A stretch of 64,000 bases of DNA from Ascarosepion bandense. Lineage: Eukaryota; Mollusca; Cephalopoda; Sepiida; Sepiidae. The DNA lies in NCBI GenBank assembly GCA_037127315.1, contig JBBBDQ010001122.1, positions 5,014,001 through 5,078,000 on the forward strand, read 5' to 3'. Shown one piece after another: positions 44,993 to 55,060 of this stretch. Within the stretch, counting starts at the first letter, position 1. Every line of letters starts with the position of its first letter. A program made the translations under genes and the position numbers. The notes beneath the pieces are model-generated. The model was not told the DNA's origin. It saw only the letters and a program-made list of their open reading frames with translations, and made no database searches.

Positions 44993-46278
44993 ATCTAATT
45001 TTTTTTATACAGGTTTTCCCCGTTATATGAAAATAAGTTTCTTCGAATGCTTTTTGAAGCAAAACAAAAAACAATTACAATTAATTTATATGAGGCAAAT
45101 GTTTTTAGCGTTCTCAGTCCCCAAGAAGATAAGTTTCTTCTGTGTCTGTCTGCCTCGATAACAGAGGTCAAGACTCGTCCCCTGCTAGGGAATTGATGCA
45201 CAACATAAACGAAGATAAAGCACAGATGCTTTCAAAGTTATGGCAGCTTTATGTTGAAATGCCGTGTTTAGTACCAGGGAAAGGCGCTTGATGGCGTCAC
45301 TCTCGCTGCTCGAGTGCGCGCTATAAAATAAAACACTGAATACTATTAGACTGAGTCATCAATAATTTCCCTATTTTTTATCAATTTAATTCTTCCAAAA
45401 ATAAAGTACTCTTATATTTTATTCAATTATAAAGGATGAAGCAAATGTCACGCATCATTAGGATAATTTTTTAAAATTTTAAGTACACATAAAAATTTTA
45501 AATTGGTATTTGTGTTGTTCAAAAAAGGTATTTTTTCAAAACGCATTTCAATACATTTTACTCTAAGGAAAAAAAAGAAATGTAATGTTTATGTCGGAAT
45601 TTTCGGTGGGAATTTGGAAGCAACGGCTTTATACCCACAGGCCAAACAGCTCTTTCTAAAAAGTACTGGGAATTAAAAGCAAGTAACTTAAATCCCTAGA
45701 TAAAATGGAAGCTCATAGGCAAGGCTAGGACCCCTAATAGCTTAAGAGATAGATATAATCTATGTTTGATAGAAAAAAATAAAATTTTGAAATTTCAATA
45801 CCAAAATATACACCTAAATAAACGAAGGGAGATCATAAGTATGTGTCGCCATAGAAATAAGTACAAATTACAATAATTATCCTACTGTTCCAAATAGACA
45901 AATTAAGGTTTTTTAAATCTTCCCACAACCTACCACTACTAATTCAAGGTTCAGGCCACATACCTTCCACTACCAAAGAGAAATTACTACTAAATTTTCT
46001 CCTAGCTCTACTCTAATAAAACCAATATCTCCTAAGCCCTTCCTTTACCTAAGCTTTTTTTCTCATTCTTTGTTTATAAGGGGTTGAAGAATGTGTGTCT
46101 TAAATGACATGTTGAAAACGGCTATTTCCCCGCTAAGTTTTATCTGAATTTACAGATAAATATTCGCTCTGTAAATTAAATTTACATTGATCTCACTATT
46201 GGATCAGTTTTAATATTTTCACGATATTACGAGAATCCTCCCTGATTATTTATCAATACTATCCTGGATTTTTACCGT
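44993..46278. other. AT-rich interval, no gene seen
   Basis: No domain, RNA gene or repeat family recognised over about 1.3 kb. Confidence 0.4.
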
Positions 46279-46280
46279 CG

Positions 46281-46321
<41 letters not shown>

Positions 46322-46405
46322 CGAAAATCTAAGTGAGCCAATTTTTCCCTGTCGAGCTGTTAAGCGAACCCGTGGTAGGTTATTGGCTCACTTAGATTTT
46401 CGATT
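46281..46405. repeat. (AT)n microsatellite with adjoining 24-bp inverted repeat
   Basis: The AT run is 46281-46318. AATCGAAAATCTAAGTGAGC and its continuation (46319-46342) are exactly reverse-complementary to 46382-46405, with a 39-base loop. Confidence 0.9.
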
Positions 46406-46474
46406 TTGTTTGCTCTACTTTCGCGTTGGGTGCTTTGTGCACTCTGCTTTCGTATTTTTTATTTATTTTTTTTT

Positions 46475-47341
46475 TTTAATCGTTTCACCCCAAGCAAGGC
46501 ATTCCACTGCCACTATTGCGCTTGGGGCTACATAGGGGAAGGTAAATAGAAAGAGTGGTTAGATATAGGAAATGTCAGAAGGGGGGTCATAGGTAGTTGG
46601 GAGGATGGGAAGAGTGTTTGAAAGAATGGAAGTGAGTTATTGTGTTAAGAGGTGTTCATTGACCTTAAATTTAAACTCCTGGAGATTGTAGCCGTCGGGG
46701 AAGCAGTCATGTGGAAGGGAATTCCAGAGTCGGGAAGTACGAGAAAATAAGCTGTTGGAGTAGAAGTTGCGGTTGCATTTTATCGGTTTCACTGTAAAGG
46801 GTGGGATTTAGTTGCTAATCTAGTATCTCGTGCAAATTCGAACCTAGGAGGCACCAGTGATCTAAGTTCATCGGAGCAGAAGCCATGGAAGTATTTATAG
46901 AAGAGACACAGAGAAGCCACGTCGCGCCGGTGAGAGAGAGACTGCAGGCGGTCTGCCAAGTCAGTATCGATCACATTACAGACCCTCCGCTGTACCTTGT
47001 CTAGAAGCCCAAGGAGAATAGCAGGGGCACCCGACCAGATATGGCAACAGTATTCAATGCACGGGCGGATGGTAGATTTATAAATGTGCAGGATAGATTC
47101 AGACGGAAAAAAAAACCCGGGCCCTGCACAGAGAACCGAATTTCATAGCAGCGGATTTAGCAATGGATTCGATATAGTCATTCCACTTGAGGTCCACTGA
47201 AAGTGTGAGACCAAGGAGGCGCAGTGTTTTACTCTTTGGGAGGCAAGCCTGGTCCATGCTAATGGGAGGTAGGTGCGGTTGTCTATGATGGTTAATTGAT
47301 AGTAGCTTCGTTTTAGAAGTATTAAAATTTACGAGCCATCT
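46475..47341 (-). pseudogene. LINE (Jockey/CR1-like RT) that hosts the Tx1-like array
   Basis: Third minus-strand copy of the 27.6/41.5 kb LINE. Its 3' tail is at about 46475 (TTTTTAATCGTTTCACCCCA). It encodes IDTDLADRLQSLSHRRDVAS and LFYKYFHGFCSDELRSLVPP (46789-46974). Further upstream it encodes SKTLRLLGLTLSVDLKWNDY and GRWLVNFNTSKTKLLSI (within 47099-47449). The text stops matching its relatives precisely after ACGAGCCATCT (47331-47341), which on the minus strand encodes the conserved R-W-L-V. Beyond that lies the Tx1-like element, in the opposite orientation. Confidence 0.88.
47331..47341. other. Target site of the Tx1-like LINE, array copy 1
   Basis: ACGAGCCATCT. The same 11 bases recur at 53641-53651, 54832-54842 and 61175-61185, each time after an A-rich LINE tail and before TCCTCCCCATAATTGCG. 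It also occurs in the uninterrupted LINE paralogue at 42391-42401. Interpreted as the target-site duplication. Confidence 0.85.
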
Positions 47342-47543
47342 TCCTCCCCATAATTGCGTTCCGTGGTTTTTATGGGCAGGATCAAGGTGTAGTATCTGTT
47401 CCATAGTAGCGTTTGCTGACACTGTGGTTTGACTGGCAATCAATTCCACTCGAGTTCATTGCTCGAGCAGCGTAAAAGTAGTGGCTATTTTATAGCTGCG
47501 AAACACCGGAAGCGATTGTCAGGTGTTCGGCCTCTTGGGAGGC

Positions 47544-49448
47544 ATGGCCGCGGAAAGAGGCCAGAGGTGATCGTTCCTCCCACCACGGACTCGGTGGGAG
47601 GGAAGGAGGGTGACTGGCAATTACCGCCACGGGAGTCACCCTCAGTTCCAGAAGTATCAGGATCCGGACCAGTACCGGCACCGGTAGTAGCTCCAGCTTC
47701 TCCCAAACCTTCGACCTCTGGTTGGACAGGAGGCAAGGTCCCACTAAAGGGAGAACAGTATTACGAAAGAACCAGAGGCAAAAATATGCCGAATATATTA
47801 AGGGCACGGAGCTGCTGTCGGTGCCCGGACCGAGTTGGCCGAAATCGAGGCCCGAATTGTGACGCTCATTACAAAGGATCTGAAGACCAAGAAATACATG
47901 GGCATCAGCAGAGACAGCCTCGAAGAAGCTATTAAGGCCCTGAATATTAAGGCTAAGGCGGTGGCAAGGCAGAGCAGTGCAAGTTGGGACGTCTTGCTGG
48001 GTACGGCCGACGAGGCAAAACGTTTGGCTGGAGTGGTTCTCGAAACCAAGACCCTCCAGATCCAAACGGAATACATGGGGATGTGCAAGCGCAAAATCAC
48101 CTTGCATGGCGTCCCCATGGATATTTCCCAAAATCACATCGGCGCCTTCTTCGCTCAGTACGGGAAGGTGGCTGAGGTGTCCGCTCTAAGTTCAAAAGCA
48201 GGCTTCCTGACCGGTGATATGGTCCTGCAGGTGACCTTGTCTAAACAGCAAATCAAGGAGATACCTAATATTCTCACCTGCAGGAAGCGTGCTATCTTTG
48301 TGATAGTGGAGGGCAGGAAGCCTTGCTGTTGGGTCTGCGGGCCGCGGAGCACGTCGCCAAGGCGTGTACGGCCAGGAATCCGGCCCCTAAGGCCCAACCA
48401 ACCAAGAAGCCTGAAGGACCGGCGCCAGCATCACCAGCAGCAGCTACATCAGCACCACCAACACCAAAGGCACCAGTGAACAAGGAGGGAGAGTGGCAGG
48501 TGGTGAGCAGGAAAAAACCGAAAACGCCTTCACCTGTGAAGGTGCCATCACCTGCCAAGGCTCCAGCAAAACCTAAAGAGACGCCTCCCAAAAAATCTCC
48601 TCCCAAACAGAGGAAGGGAAGAAGGAAGTCCTTCCCCGCAAAAAGAAGAACGTATGGAAGTGGAGAGATCGGCATCCCTGAAGCGGGGGAGAGAGGAGGA
48701 GGTGGAAGAGCATCAAGAAAACCCAAAAACCCGGAGAAGGAGCAGAAGCAGGGACAAAAAGTCCCGAAAAGAAAAATGTTCGTCTGTTCCGGTGTCGCCC
48801 GTAAGACTGTCTTACGCGGAGAAGGCAAGAAGCCTTCCCGCATCCCCGCGTAAAGCTTCCCAGTCCCCAACCTTGAATTTGACCCCCCTCAGGAAAATCA
48901 GATCTGCAACCCCCACTCCCTCCCCGACTCCTACTCCCACTCCCGCTAGGGCAAAAAAGAATAAAGACCTCCCGCGTGGGGAGGCAGTGATGAAGGTGAA
49001 TGACAGCATTCCAGCCGAGTGGTCGTCGCAGCGGCGTAAGCTGCTCAGACCACTCCTCAAACTTACCCTTCCCCAAGGTGGATGGGTTATCCACTGAGGA
49101 CCCAAGAAAACTTTTCCCAGGCCCCAGGGGTCATTACTCTGGTCCGCAATACCGGAGGGAACCTGAGGGTCTGGGAACACATTGCTGAAGCCCGGAGGAC
49201 TTACCCAAAACTGTGCATGGTGAAAGAAAACACACCGGAGTTAAAAAAGATGGCCAAGAAAAATTGTTCGGGGAGGTTCCCAGTTTTGATCCACCCATGC
49301 TTATATAGGGTGGTTAAAACTTACGTACCCCACGGACGTCGGCGGTATTGTCTTGGACGGACGGATTACGTCCGATGTTGGTACAGGGTCCCTAGGACAG
49401 TCCGTCGGGGTCCCGTCTACCCGAGATTTCTACCCGGTATGCGAGTAG
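47544..49448 (+). pseudogene. ORF1 of E1 (RRM-like, CCHC), multiply frameshifted
   Basis: Would encode the RNA-binding protein of the LINE particle. Recognisable pieces in order, in three frames: VPPTTDSVGGKEGDWQLPPR; VARQSSASWDVLLGTADEAK and ITLHGVPMDISQNHIGAFFA (47835-48479), which look RRM-like; EGRKPCCWVCG, the first half of the knuckle; a lysine/proline-rich tail (48323-48853); an SR/KR-rich part (48654-49097); and the C-terminus ending YPVCE-like before TAG at 49446. A lost base within the knuckle (about 48340) shifts the frame before its His and last Cys. The ATG at 47544 is also out of frame with the body. At least five lesions; clearly dead. Confidence 0.85.
49329..49413 (+). other. 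85-bp hyperconserved block at the ORF1 3' end, E1 copy
   Basis: Begins CCCACGGACGTCGGCGGTAT and ends GACAGTCCGTCGGGGTCC. It differs from E3 (56871-56955) at one base and from E4 (63115-63199) at about three, although the coding text on both sides is much more diverged. It contains CGGAC...GTCCG and GGTCC...GGAC complementary pairs. Confidence 0.8.
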
Positions 49449-49497
49449 AGCCGTTTGTTGCATGTCTTACTCTGTTTTTTCGTTACAGGTCTAAAGA
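49414..49497 (+). promoter_or_regulatory. ORF1-ORF2 spacer with acceptor-like tract, E1
   Basis: A T-rich tract followed by ACAG (AG at 49487-49488) lies 10 bases before the ORF2 ATG. The same arrangement (T-rich, TTTCAG, ATCTAAAGA, ATG) is at 57027 and 63276. It looks like a 3' splice site; whether it is used is unknown. Confidence 0.4.
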
Positions 49498-52400
49498 ATG
49501 TCTATTAAGATAGCCAGTATAAATGCGAAGGGCCTGAGGGATCGGGGTAAGGCGGCTCGCCTGCTTCGTGACCTCTTGTCCTTCGGCGTGGATGTGGCCG
49601 CGATCCAAGAGACTCACTTTGTTTGCGAAGTCGACTCGTGTGTGCTGTCTAACGACTTTGTCGTTTATTCAGCATATGGGAGCCGGCTGGCCAGAGGTGT
49701 TTCTTTGCTGGTCAAGCGTACCCTGGACGCGAGGGTGGACCTTGTCCATGTCGGTGCCGAGGGCCGGCTGATCGTGGCCGATATTGCAGTGAAAAGCAAG
49801 TCGTTCCGGCTGATTGTGGTTTATGCGCCCAATGTTCAAGGTGAGCGTGTCTCTTTCTTTCGGCTGTTGGAGCCCTTCATGGTGCATTCAACACGGCTAA
49901 TCTTAGTTGGGGACTGGAATGCCGTCCTAACCCCCAAATGGGATAGAGGAAGGGGCGCTAGCGGGTGGAGTGGTGATCGTAGCCTGGTTGATCTGATCGG
50001 CGAATTTTGGTCTCGTCGATAGATACCGGGTCGATCATCCGGATGGGAGCATGTGGACGTGGACGCATAGTTGGCCTTCTACCCGGGTATCTGCGTACCT
50101 GGATAGGATGTTAGTGAGAGAAGCCGACATAGACTTCTTAGAATGTCCAACGTTCCACTGGTTAGGCTACTCGGACCACAAACTTGTTTGTGCCCGGGTG
50201 GCGTTAGACTTTAGGCCTAGGTTGGCTGGTTATTGGAAGTTCAATCAGTCCTTACTGGACAGGCGGGACTTTCGTGACCAGCTGACAAAACTAGTGCAGC
50301 GGGCGTTAATTGGGCGAGTCATTGGGAGTAAGTGGTGGGTTAACCTTAAGGACTCCATTAGGTCTTTCGCCACCAAATATAGCCAGCGGCTCAACCTTAG
50401 ATAAGGCTGCGGAGGCAAAGACACTTAGTGCTAATTTCGCCCGGGCGGAGGCTGGTGGGGATCCCCTAGAAATAGCCTTAGCCAGGGAGGCCCTGGAGCG
50501 CTCGACTAGCGGGCGCTACATGGGTCAGGTAATTAGGGCTAAGTTAAGCAAGATGTCTTCCGAAGCTGTGAACATGGGCGCGGAACTGCGCAAGGAAGAA
50601 ATTCGCCATGCCGGCGACCGGTACATTCGAGAGGTACGCGACCCGGAGGGACATCTCCTTAGGTCCACCGACGACATGTGCGAGGCGTTCCGGCAGCATT
50701 TCGAGCACCGATTTACCAAGGAGCCTGGTCTCCGTGACGAGGAGTTTCGCAGCTATTTGGCTGACTTTCCCCGGCTTTTGCCGGCTGAAGCGGCTAGCTG
50801 CGAAGGGGAGATTACGGAGGACGAAATCTACGTGGCTTTGAAGAAGGTCGGCAGTGGCAAGTCGCCAGGTTTGGATGGTTTGCCCTATGAAATGTACTTG
50901 AGGATGTCGCACCTTTTTGTCCCGCTCTTGGCTGTCGTGTTCAACCACTGGTTTCGGCAGGGGTCCATCCCCGGTCGGATCACCAGGGGGCGTGATCACG
51001 CGGTTGAGAAAAGGCAAGAAGGTTGGGAGGGAACTAGATGACTACAGGCCCATAACTCTGCTAAACACAGAGTTAAAGATTTTGGCCAAGATCCTGACGA
51101 ATCGCTTGCAGCTAGTTGCCGAGTCTCTGTTGGAACCGGATCAGACTTGTTCTGTGAAGGGGAGAACAATTCAGAGCAACCTGCACTTGATTCGCACGAT
51201 CATAGAGGGTGTAGAAGACGACGATGAGGCCGCGCTGATCAATTTAGATCAGTCCAAGGCATTTGATAGGATTGACCATGGCTACCTGGCTGCTGTCCTG
51301 CAGGCCGCCGGATTCAAACCCGACTTCAGCCGCTGGATTAGCCTTCTGTATCGCTCCCCCAAGGCTGTGGTACAGGTGAACGGGAAGCTGTCGGGCGCTT
51401 TCGCGCTGTCTAGGTCGGTCCGACAGGGTTGTCCACTGTCTTCTCTCCTTTATGTCCTCGCGTTGGAGCCCCTCCTTCGCAGGCTAAGGGACGAGACGGG
51501 CAGTCCGGTCCTGCGTGGAATTGAAGTCCCTGGTGGAGCTCGAGCCAGGGTTTCCGCGTACGCCGATGACGTAACGACCTTTGTGTCCTCCCGCAGGGAC
51601 ATAGAGGCGGTACACCAGGCGCTTGTACGGTACGAGAAAGGTGACAGGGGCCAGAATTAACTGCGACAAGTCATCCGGCTTGCGGTTAGGTGCCTGGAAG
51701 GGAGTTTCCCTCCCGGGGCCCTTCAGCTGGACGGACGGGCCGGTCAAGCTCCTCGGAGTTTGGTTCGGTCCGGACTTACAGCTGGAGAAAAACTGGTCAG
51801 AAGTACTGGCAAAGGTCGGCGCGTCGGTCAAGATTTGGCGTCGACGGGGTCTCTCCGTGAAGGGCTTGGCGGAGGTGTGTAACACATACCTCTTTCCCAT
51901 GATCCTTTACCGGCTGTCAGTACTTCCCCTTTGTGACGATCATGAGAAGGCGCTCGAGCGTTTGCTATTCTCCTGTCTGTGGAGAGGACGCAAACACATG
52001 GTCGACAAAGGAGTCTGTTGCCTCCGTCCGTGTCAAGGGGGTCTGGGGATGCCACACTTGAGGAGCCACGTGCTCGCTTCAAGGTTGGCATTCCTCAGGC
52101 GCGCGTTGGAGGAAGATCGGTTGCTTGCGGGGGTAGTGAGGGACATGTTCCCTTGCCTTACCATCACGCCCCCGACCCTATGGCTGACCGTCAGGCCTTG
52201 GGTGCGACCGAAATTCCTGCTCGAATGTCTGGCGGCTTTACAGGCCATTCCACGGTCCAGTGACCTTTCACAGCCTAGGAAAATCTTCTATCGGGGATTA
52301 GTGGAGGGTGCCGTGAAGGATAAGCTGTGGAGTAAGCTCGGCATGTCGAGAGTGGAGTACCGCTCTCATTGGTCTTGGGCGCCAGGCGCGGATTGGCTCA

Positions 52401-52921
52401 GCAACTCTGAGTTTTCTCTGACCTGGCGATTGGCTCGGAATGGTTTGTCGCTCAATGACAAGCGTTTCGCAATGGGCCTGGCGGATTTGCCAGATTGTGA
52501 ACGTTGCAACCTTGGAATTAAGGAGACGTCTGCGCACGCCTTCTTCCATTGTTCGCGCGTTCGCCCGTTGTGGGCGCGTGTCGGCGAGTTGACTGCTCGT
52601 ATCGCGCCGCGGGAGCTTGTGCTCATTGATCGCGCATACGCTGTGGACAATGTGTCGCCCCCGTACTCTGGAGTGAAGCGGATGGTGTTTCTGTCGCTAC
52701 TGGCCACGGCTAGAATGGTGATTTGGATGACGCGTCTGGAGGAAGTCTTGCGGGGAGGTCGTCTTTCGGATCAGGATCTAATCCGATATTTTGAGCACCA
52801 GCTCAAAATGAAGATTAGAACTGAACGGAAACGGCTGCACCCGACAGACTTTAGCAAAAGGTGGATATATGCAGCGAGCCTGGTTCGTGTGACCGGGGCT
52901 AGTCTTGATTTTCTTTTTTAG
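49498..52921 (+). pseudogene. ORF2 of E1 (APE endonuclease, RT, zinc finger), five 1-base lesions
   Basis: The start follows TCTAAAGA. The endonuclease (about 225 codons) shows IQETHF, YAPNVQGERV, VGDWNAVLTP and SDHKLV. The reverse transcriptase shows DYRPITLLNTELKILAKIL, DQSKAFDRIDHGYL, RQGCPLSSLLYVL and the catalytic YADDVTTF (YADD at 51559-51570). The C-terminal finger reads CERCNLGIKETSAHAFFHCS. Compared with unit E3 this copy has an extra base in or next to a short run near 50005, 50396, 50988, 51638 and 52915; the last creates the stop at 52919-52921. Otherwise it differs by only about a dozen substitutions over 3.4 kb. The lesions could be real or residual indel errors of the assembly. 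Confidence 0.9.
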
Positions 52922-53640
52922 ATCTGCTGCTCGCATCGGGGTGGATTCCTCTTTGGAACCCCTCCCGTGGTTAAGGTAAAGTATTCTTTTGTGTACCTAG
53001 TTAATGTGAGTGAGTGGGTTTGTCCTAGCCTGTTCCCGGCTCCCTTGCTTTTGTTATGATCCAGTTCGAGATCCCCATTGTCCAGAGTTATTTTGTCCCG
53101 TTTCATTCTCGGCTGGGTCAGCCTTATATACTCTCCAGTCCATTTTATTTTTGTACCCTGCTTCTCCATTCCCCTTAGAAAGAGAGCGGCTTGATTTTGT
53201 CTCTACAGGCAGAATACAGTGGCCTCTTTAATTATGTGGGTGTGTTTGGGCCTTACTAACATTAATGTATAAATATTCATTTGAAATTGTTTTTGTTTTG
53301 GGGATTTTTTGTTTCTTCATACCCCCGTCCCATCATATCATTTCATGTACAAATTTTTAAAGTTATTTTTGTATTATATTTGTATATAGTAATAAAATTT
53401 TTATGTACATTTGGGGCGTTTTTAGGTCCCCGGTATGTTTTGCGGTATTTTGGTGCTTGATAAGTATGAGTGGTTGATGGACAAATTCTTATGGTGAATG
53501 AGAATCATTGTAACGTATGTATGGGTCGTGAATCTGATTAGCTAGGTATAGGATAGAGTAGCTGAAGACCACCCCAAGTTTTGTTCCCCCTCCCAGTTTT
53601 TGGCCTTGAGCCACAATTTGTATTTATACAAATAAATAAA
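52922..53640 (+). other. 3' region of E1
   Basis: Non-coding in this copy, although in E3 the ORF2 frame continues 33 codons further. It ends TACAAATAAATAAA, an AATAAA signal merged into an AAAT-type tail, then the target sequence. From 52956 on it is repeated at 54149-54831. Confidence 0.75.
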
Positions 53641-53651
53641 ACGAGCCATCT

Positions 53652-54831
53652 TCCTCCCCATAATTGCGTTCCGTGGTTTTTATGGGTAGGATCAAAGTGT
53701 AGTATCTGTTCCATAGTAGCCTTATACTATATCTGTGGTTTCGGGATTATCTGCGTCTCCACCCAAGTTTATTGCTTGTGGCAGAGTGGAAAAGTAGCGA
53801 CCTTAACCGGTCGTGAAACACCGGAGGACAGTTGTCCAGTTTTTCTTTTTTTGAGGCCTCTTAGGAGGCAATGGCCTCTCAGAGGCCGGAAGTGATCGTT
53901 CCTCCCACCACGGACTCGGTGGGGGAAAGGAGGGTGACTGGCAATTACCGCCACGGGAGTCACCCTCCACACCAGCAGATGTACCAGCAGCAGGACTCGG
54001 ACCTGGACTGGCACCGGCAGCAGCAGCACCTGGATCCCCCAAACCTTCAACCTCCGGTTGGAAAGGAGGTAAGGTTATCATAAAGGGGGAGGAGTATTAC
54101 CAGAGGCTGAAGGAGAAATATGCCAACTACATCAAGGGAACGGAGCTGGAACCCCTCCCGTGGTTAAGGTAAAGTATTCTTTTGTGTACCTAGTTAATGT
54201 GAGTGAGTGGGTTTGTCCTAGCCTGTTCCCGGCTCCCTTGCTTTTGTTATGATCCAGTTCGAGATCCCCATTGTCCAGAGTTATTTTGTCCCGTTTCATT
54301 CTCGGCTGGGTCAGCCTTATATACTCTCCAGTCCATTTTATTTTTGTACCCTGCTTCTCCATTCCCCTTAGAAAGAGAGCGGCTTGATTTTGTCTCTACA
54401 GGCAGAATACAGTGGCCTCTTTAATTATGTGGGTGTGTTTGGGCCTTACTAACATAATGTATAAATATTCATTTGAAATTGTTTTTGTTTTGGGGATTTT
54501 TTGTTTCTTCATACCCCCGTCCCATCATATCATTTCATGTACAAATTTTTAAAGTTATTTTTGTATTATATTTGTATATAGTAATAAAATTTTTATGTAC
54601 ATTTGGGGCGTTTTTAGGTCCCCGGTATGTTTTGCGGTATTTTGGTGCTTGATAAGTATGAGTGGTGATGGACAAATTCTTATGGTGAATGAGAATCATT
54701 GTAACGTATGTATGGGTCGTGAATCTGATTAGCTAGGTATAGGATAGAGTAGCTGAAGACCACCCCAAGTTTTGTTCCCCCTCCCAGTTTTTGGCCTTGA
54801 GCCACAATTTGTATTTATACAAATAAATAAA
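53652..54831 (+). mobile_element. Array unit E2: 1.18-kb unit made by a duplication across a junction
   Basis: It begins with a normal element 5' end and ORF1 start, then at about 54148/54149 jumps from GGAACGGAGCTG directly to GAACCCCTCCCGTGG, the 3' region. Its left 0.5 kb matches the start of E3, and its right 0.68 kb matches the end of E1. So 52956-54148 (1193 bp) and 54149-55339 are a direct tandem duplication spanning a unit junction. The two copies differ only by single-base indels as far as I can see. It encodes no full protein. Confidence 0.85.
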
Positions 54832-55060
54832 ACGAGCCATCTTCCTCCCCATAATTGCGTTCCGTGGTTTTTATGGGTAGGATCAAAGTGTAGTATCTGT
54901 TCCATAGTAGCTTATACTATATCTGTGGTTTCGGGATTATCTGCGTCTCCACCCAAGTTTATTGCTTGTGGCAGAGTGAAAAGTAGCGACCTTAACCGGT
55001 CGTGAAACACCGGAGGACAGTTGTCCAGTTTTTTCTTTTTTTGAGGCCTCTTAGGAGGCA

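Larger units (their letters stand above)
47342..53640 (+). mobile_element. Tx1/L1-like LINE, array unit E1 (6299 bp)
   Basis: This is a complete unit: 5' end TCCTCCCCATAATTGCGTTC, leader of about 200 bp, ORF1 (decayed), a short spacer, ORF2, a ~690-bp 3' region and an AAATAAATAAA end. ORF1 with a CCHC knuckle plus ORF2 with APE endonuclease, reverse transcriptase and a C-terminal zinc finger is the layout of Tx1/L1-clade elements; several Tx1-clade elements are known to be site-specific. The unit lies antisense within the older LINE. Both ORFs carry frameshifts. Confidence 0.9.

Noticed and set aside
48292..49180. Minus-strand open frames of 80-192 codons in the LINE ORF1 regions (also 55824-56378 and 61691-62443)
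   Set aside because: They are shadows opposite GC-rich ORF1 coding sequence, lack domains and are not conserved between units.
53652..54831. E2 as a non-autonomous deleted LINE family
   Set aside because: Both halves are explained by one direct duplication across the E1/E3 junction; a single copy gives no sign of independent mobility.
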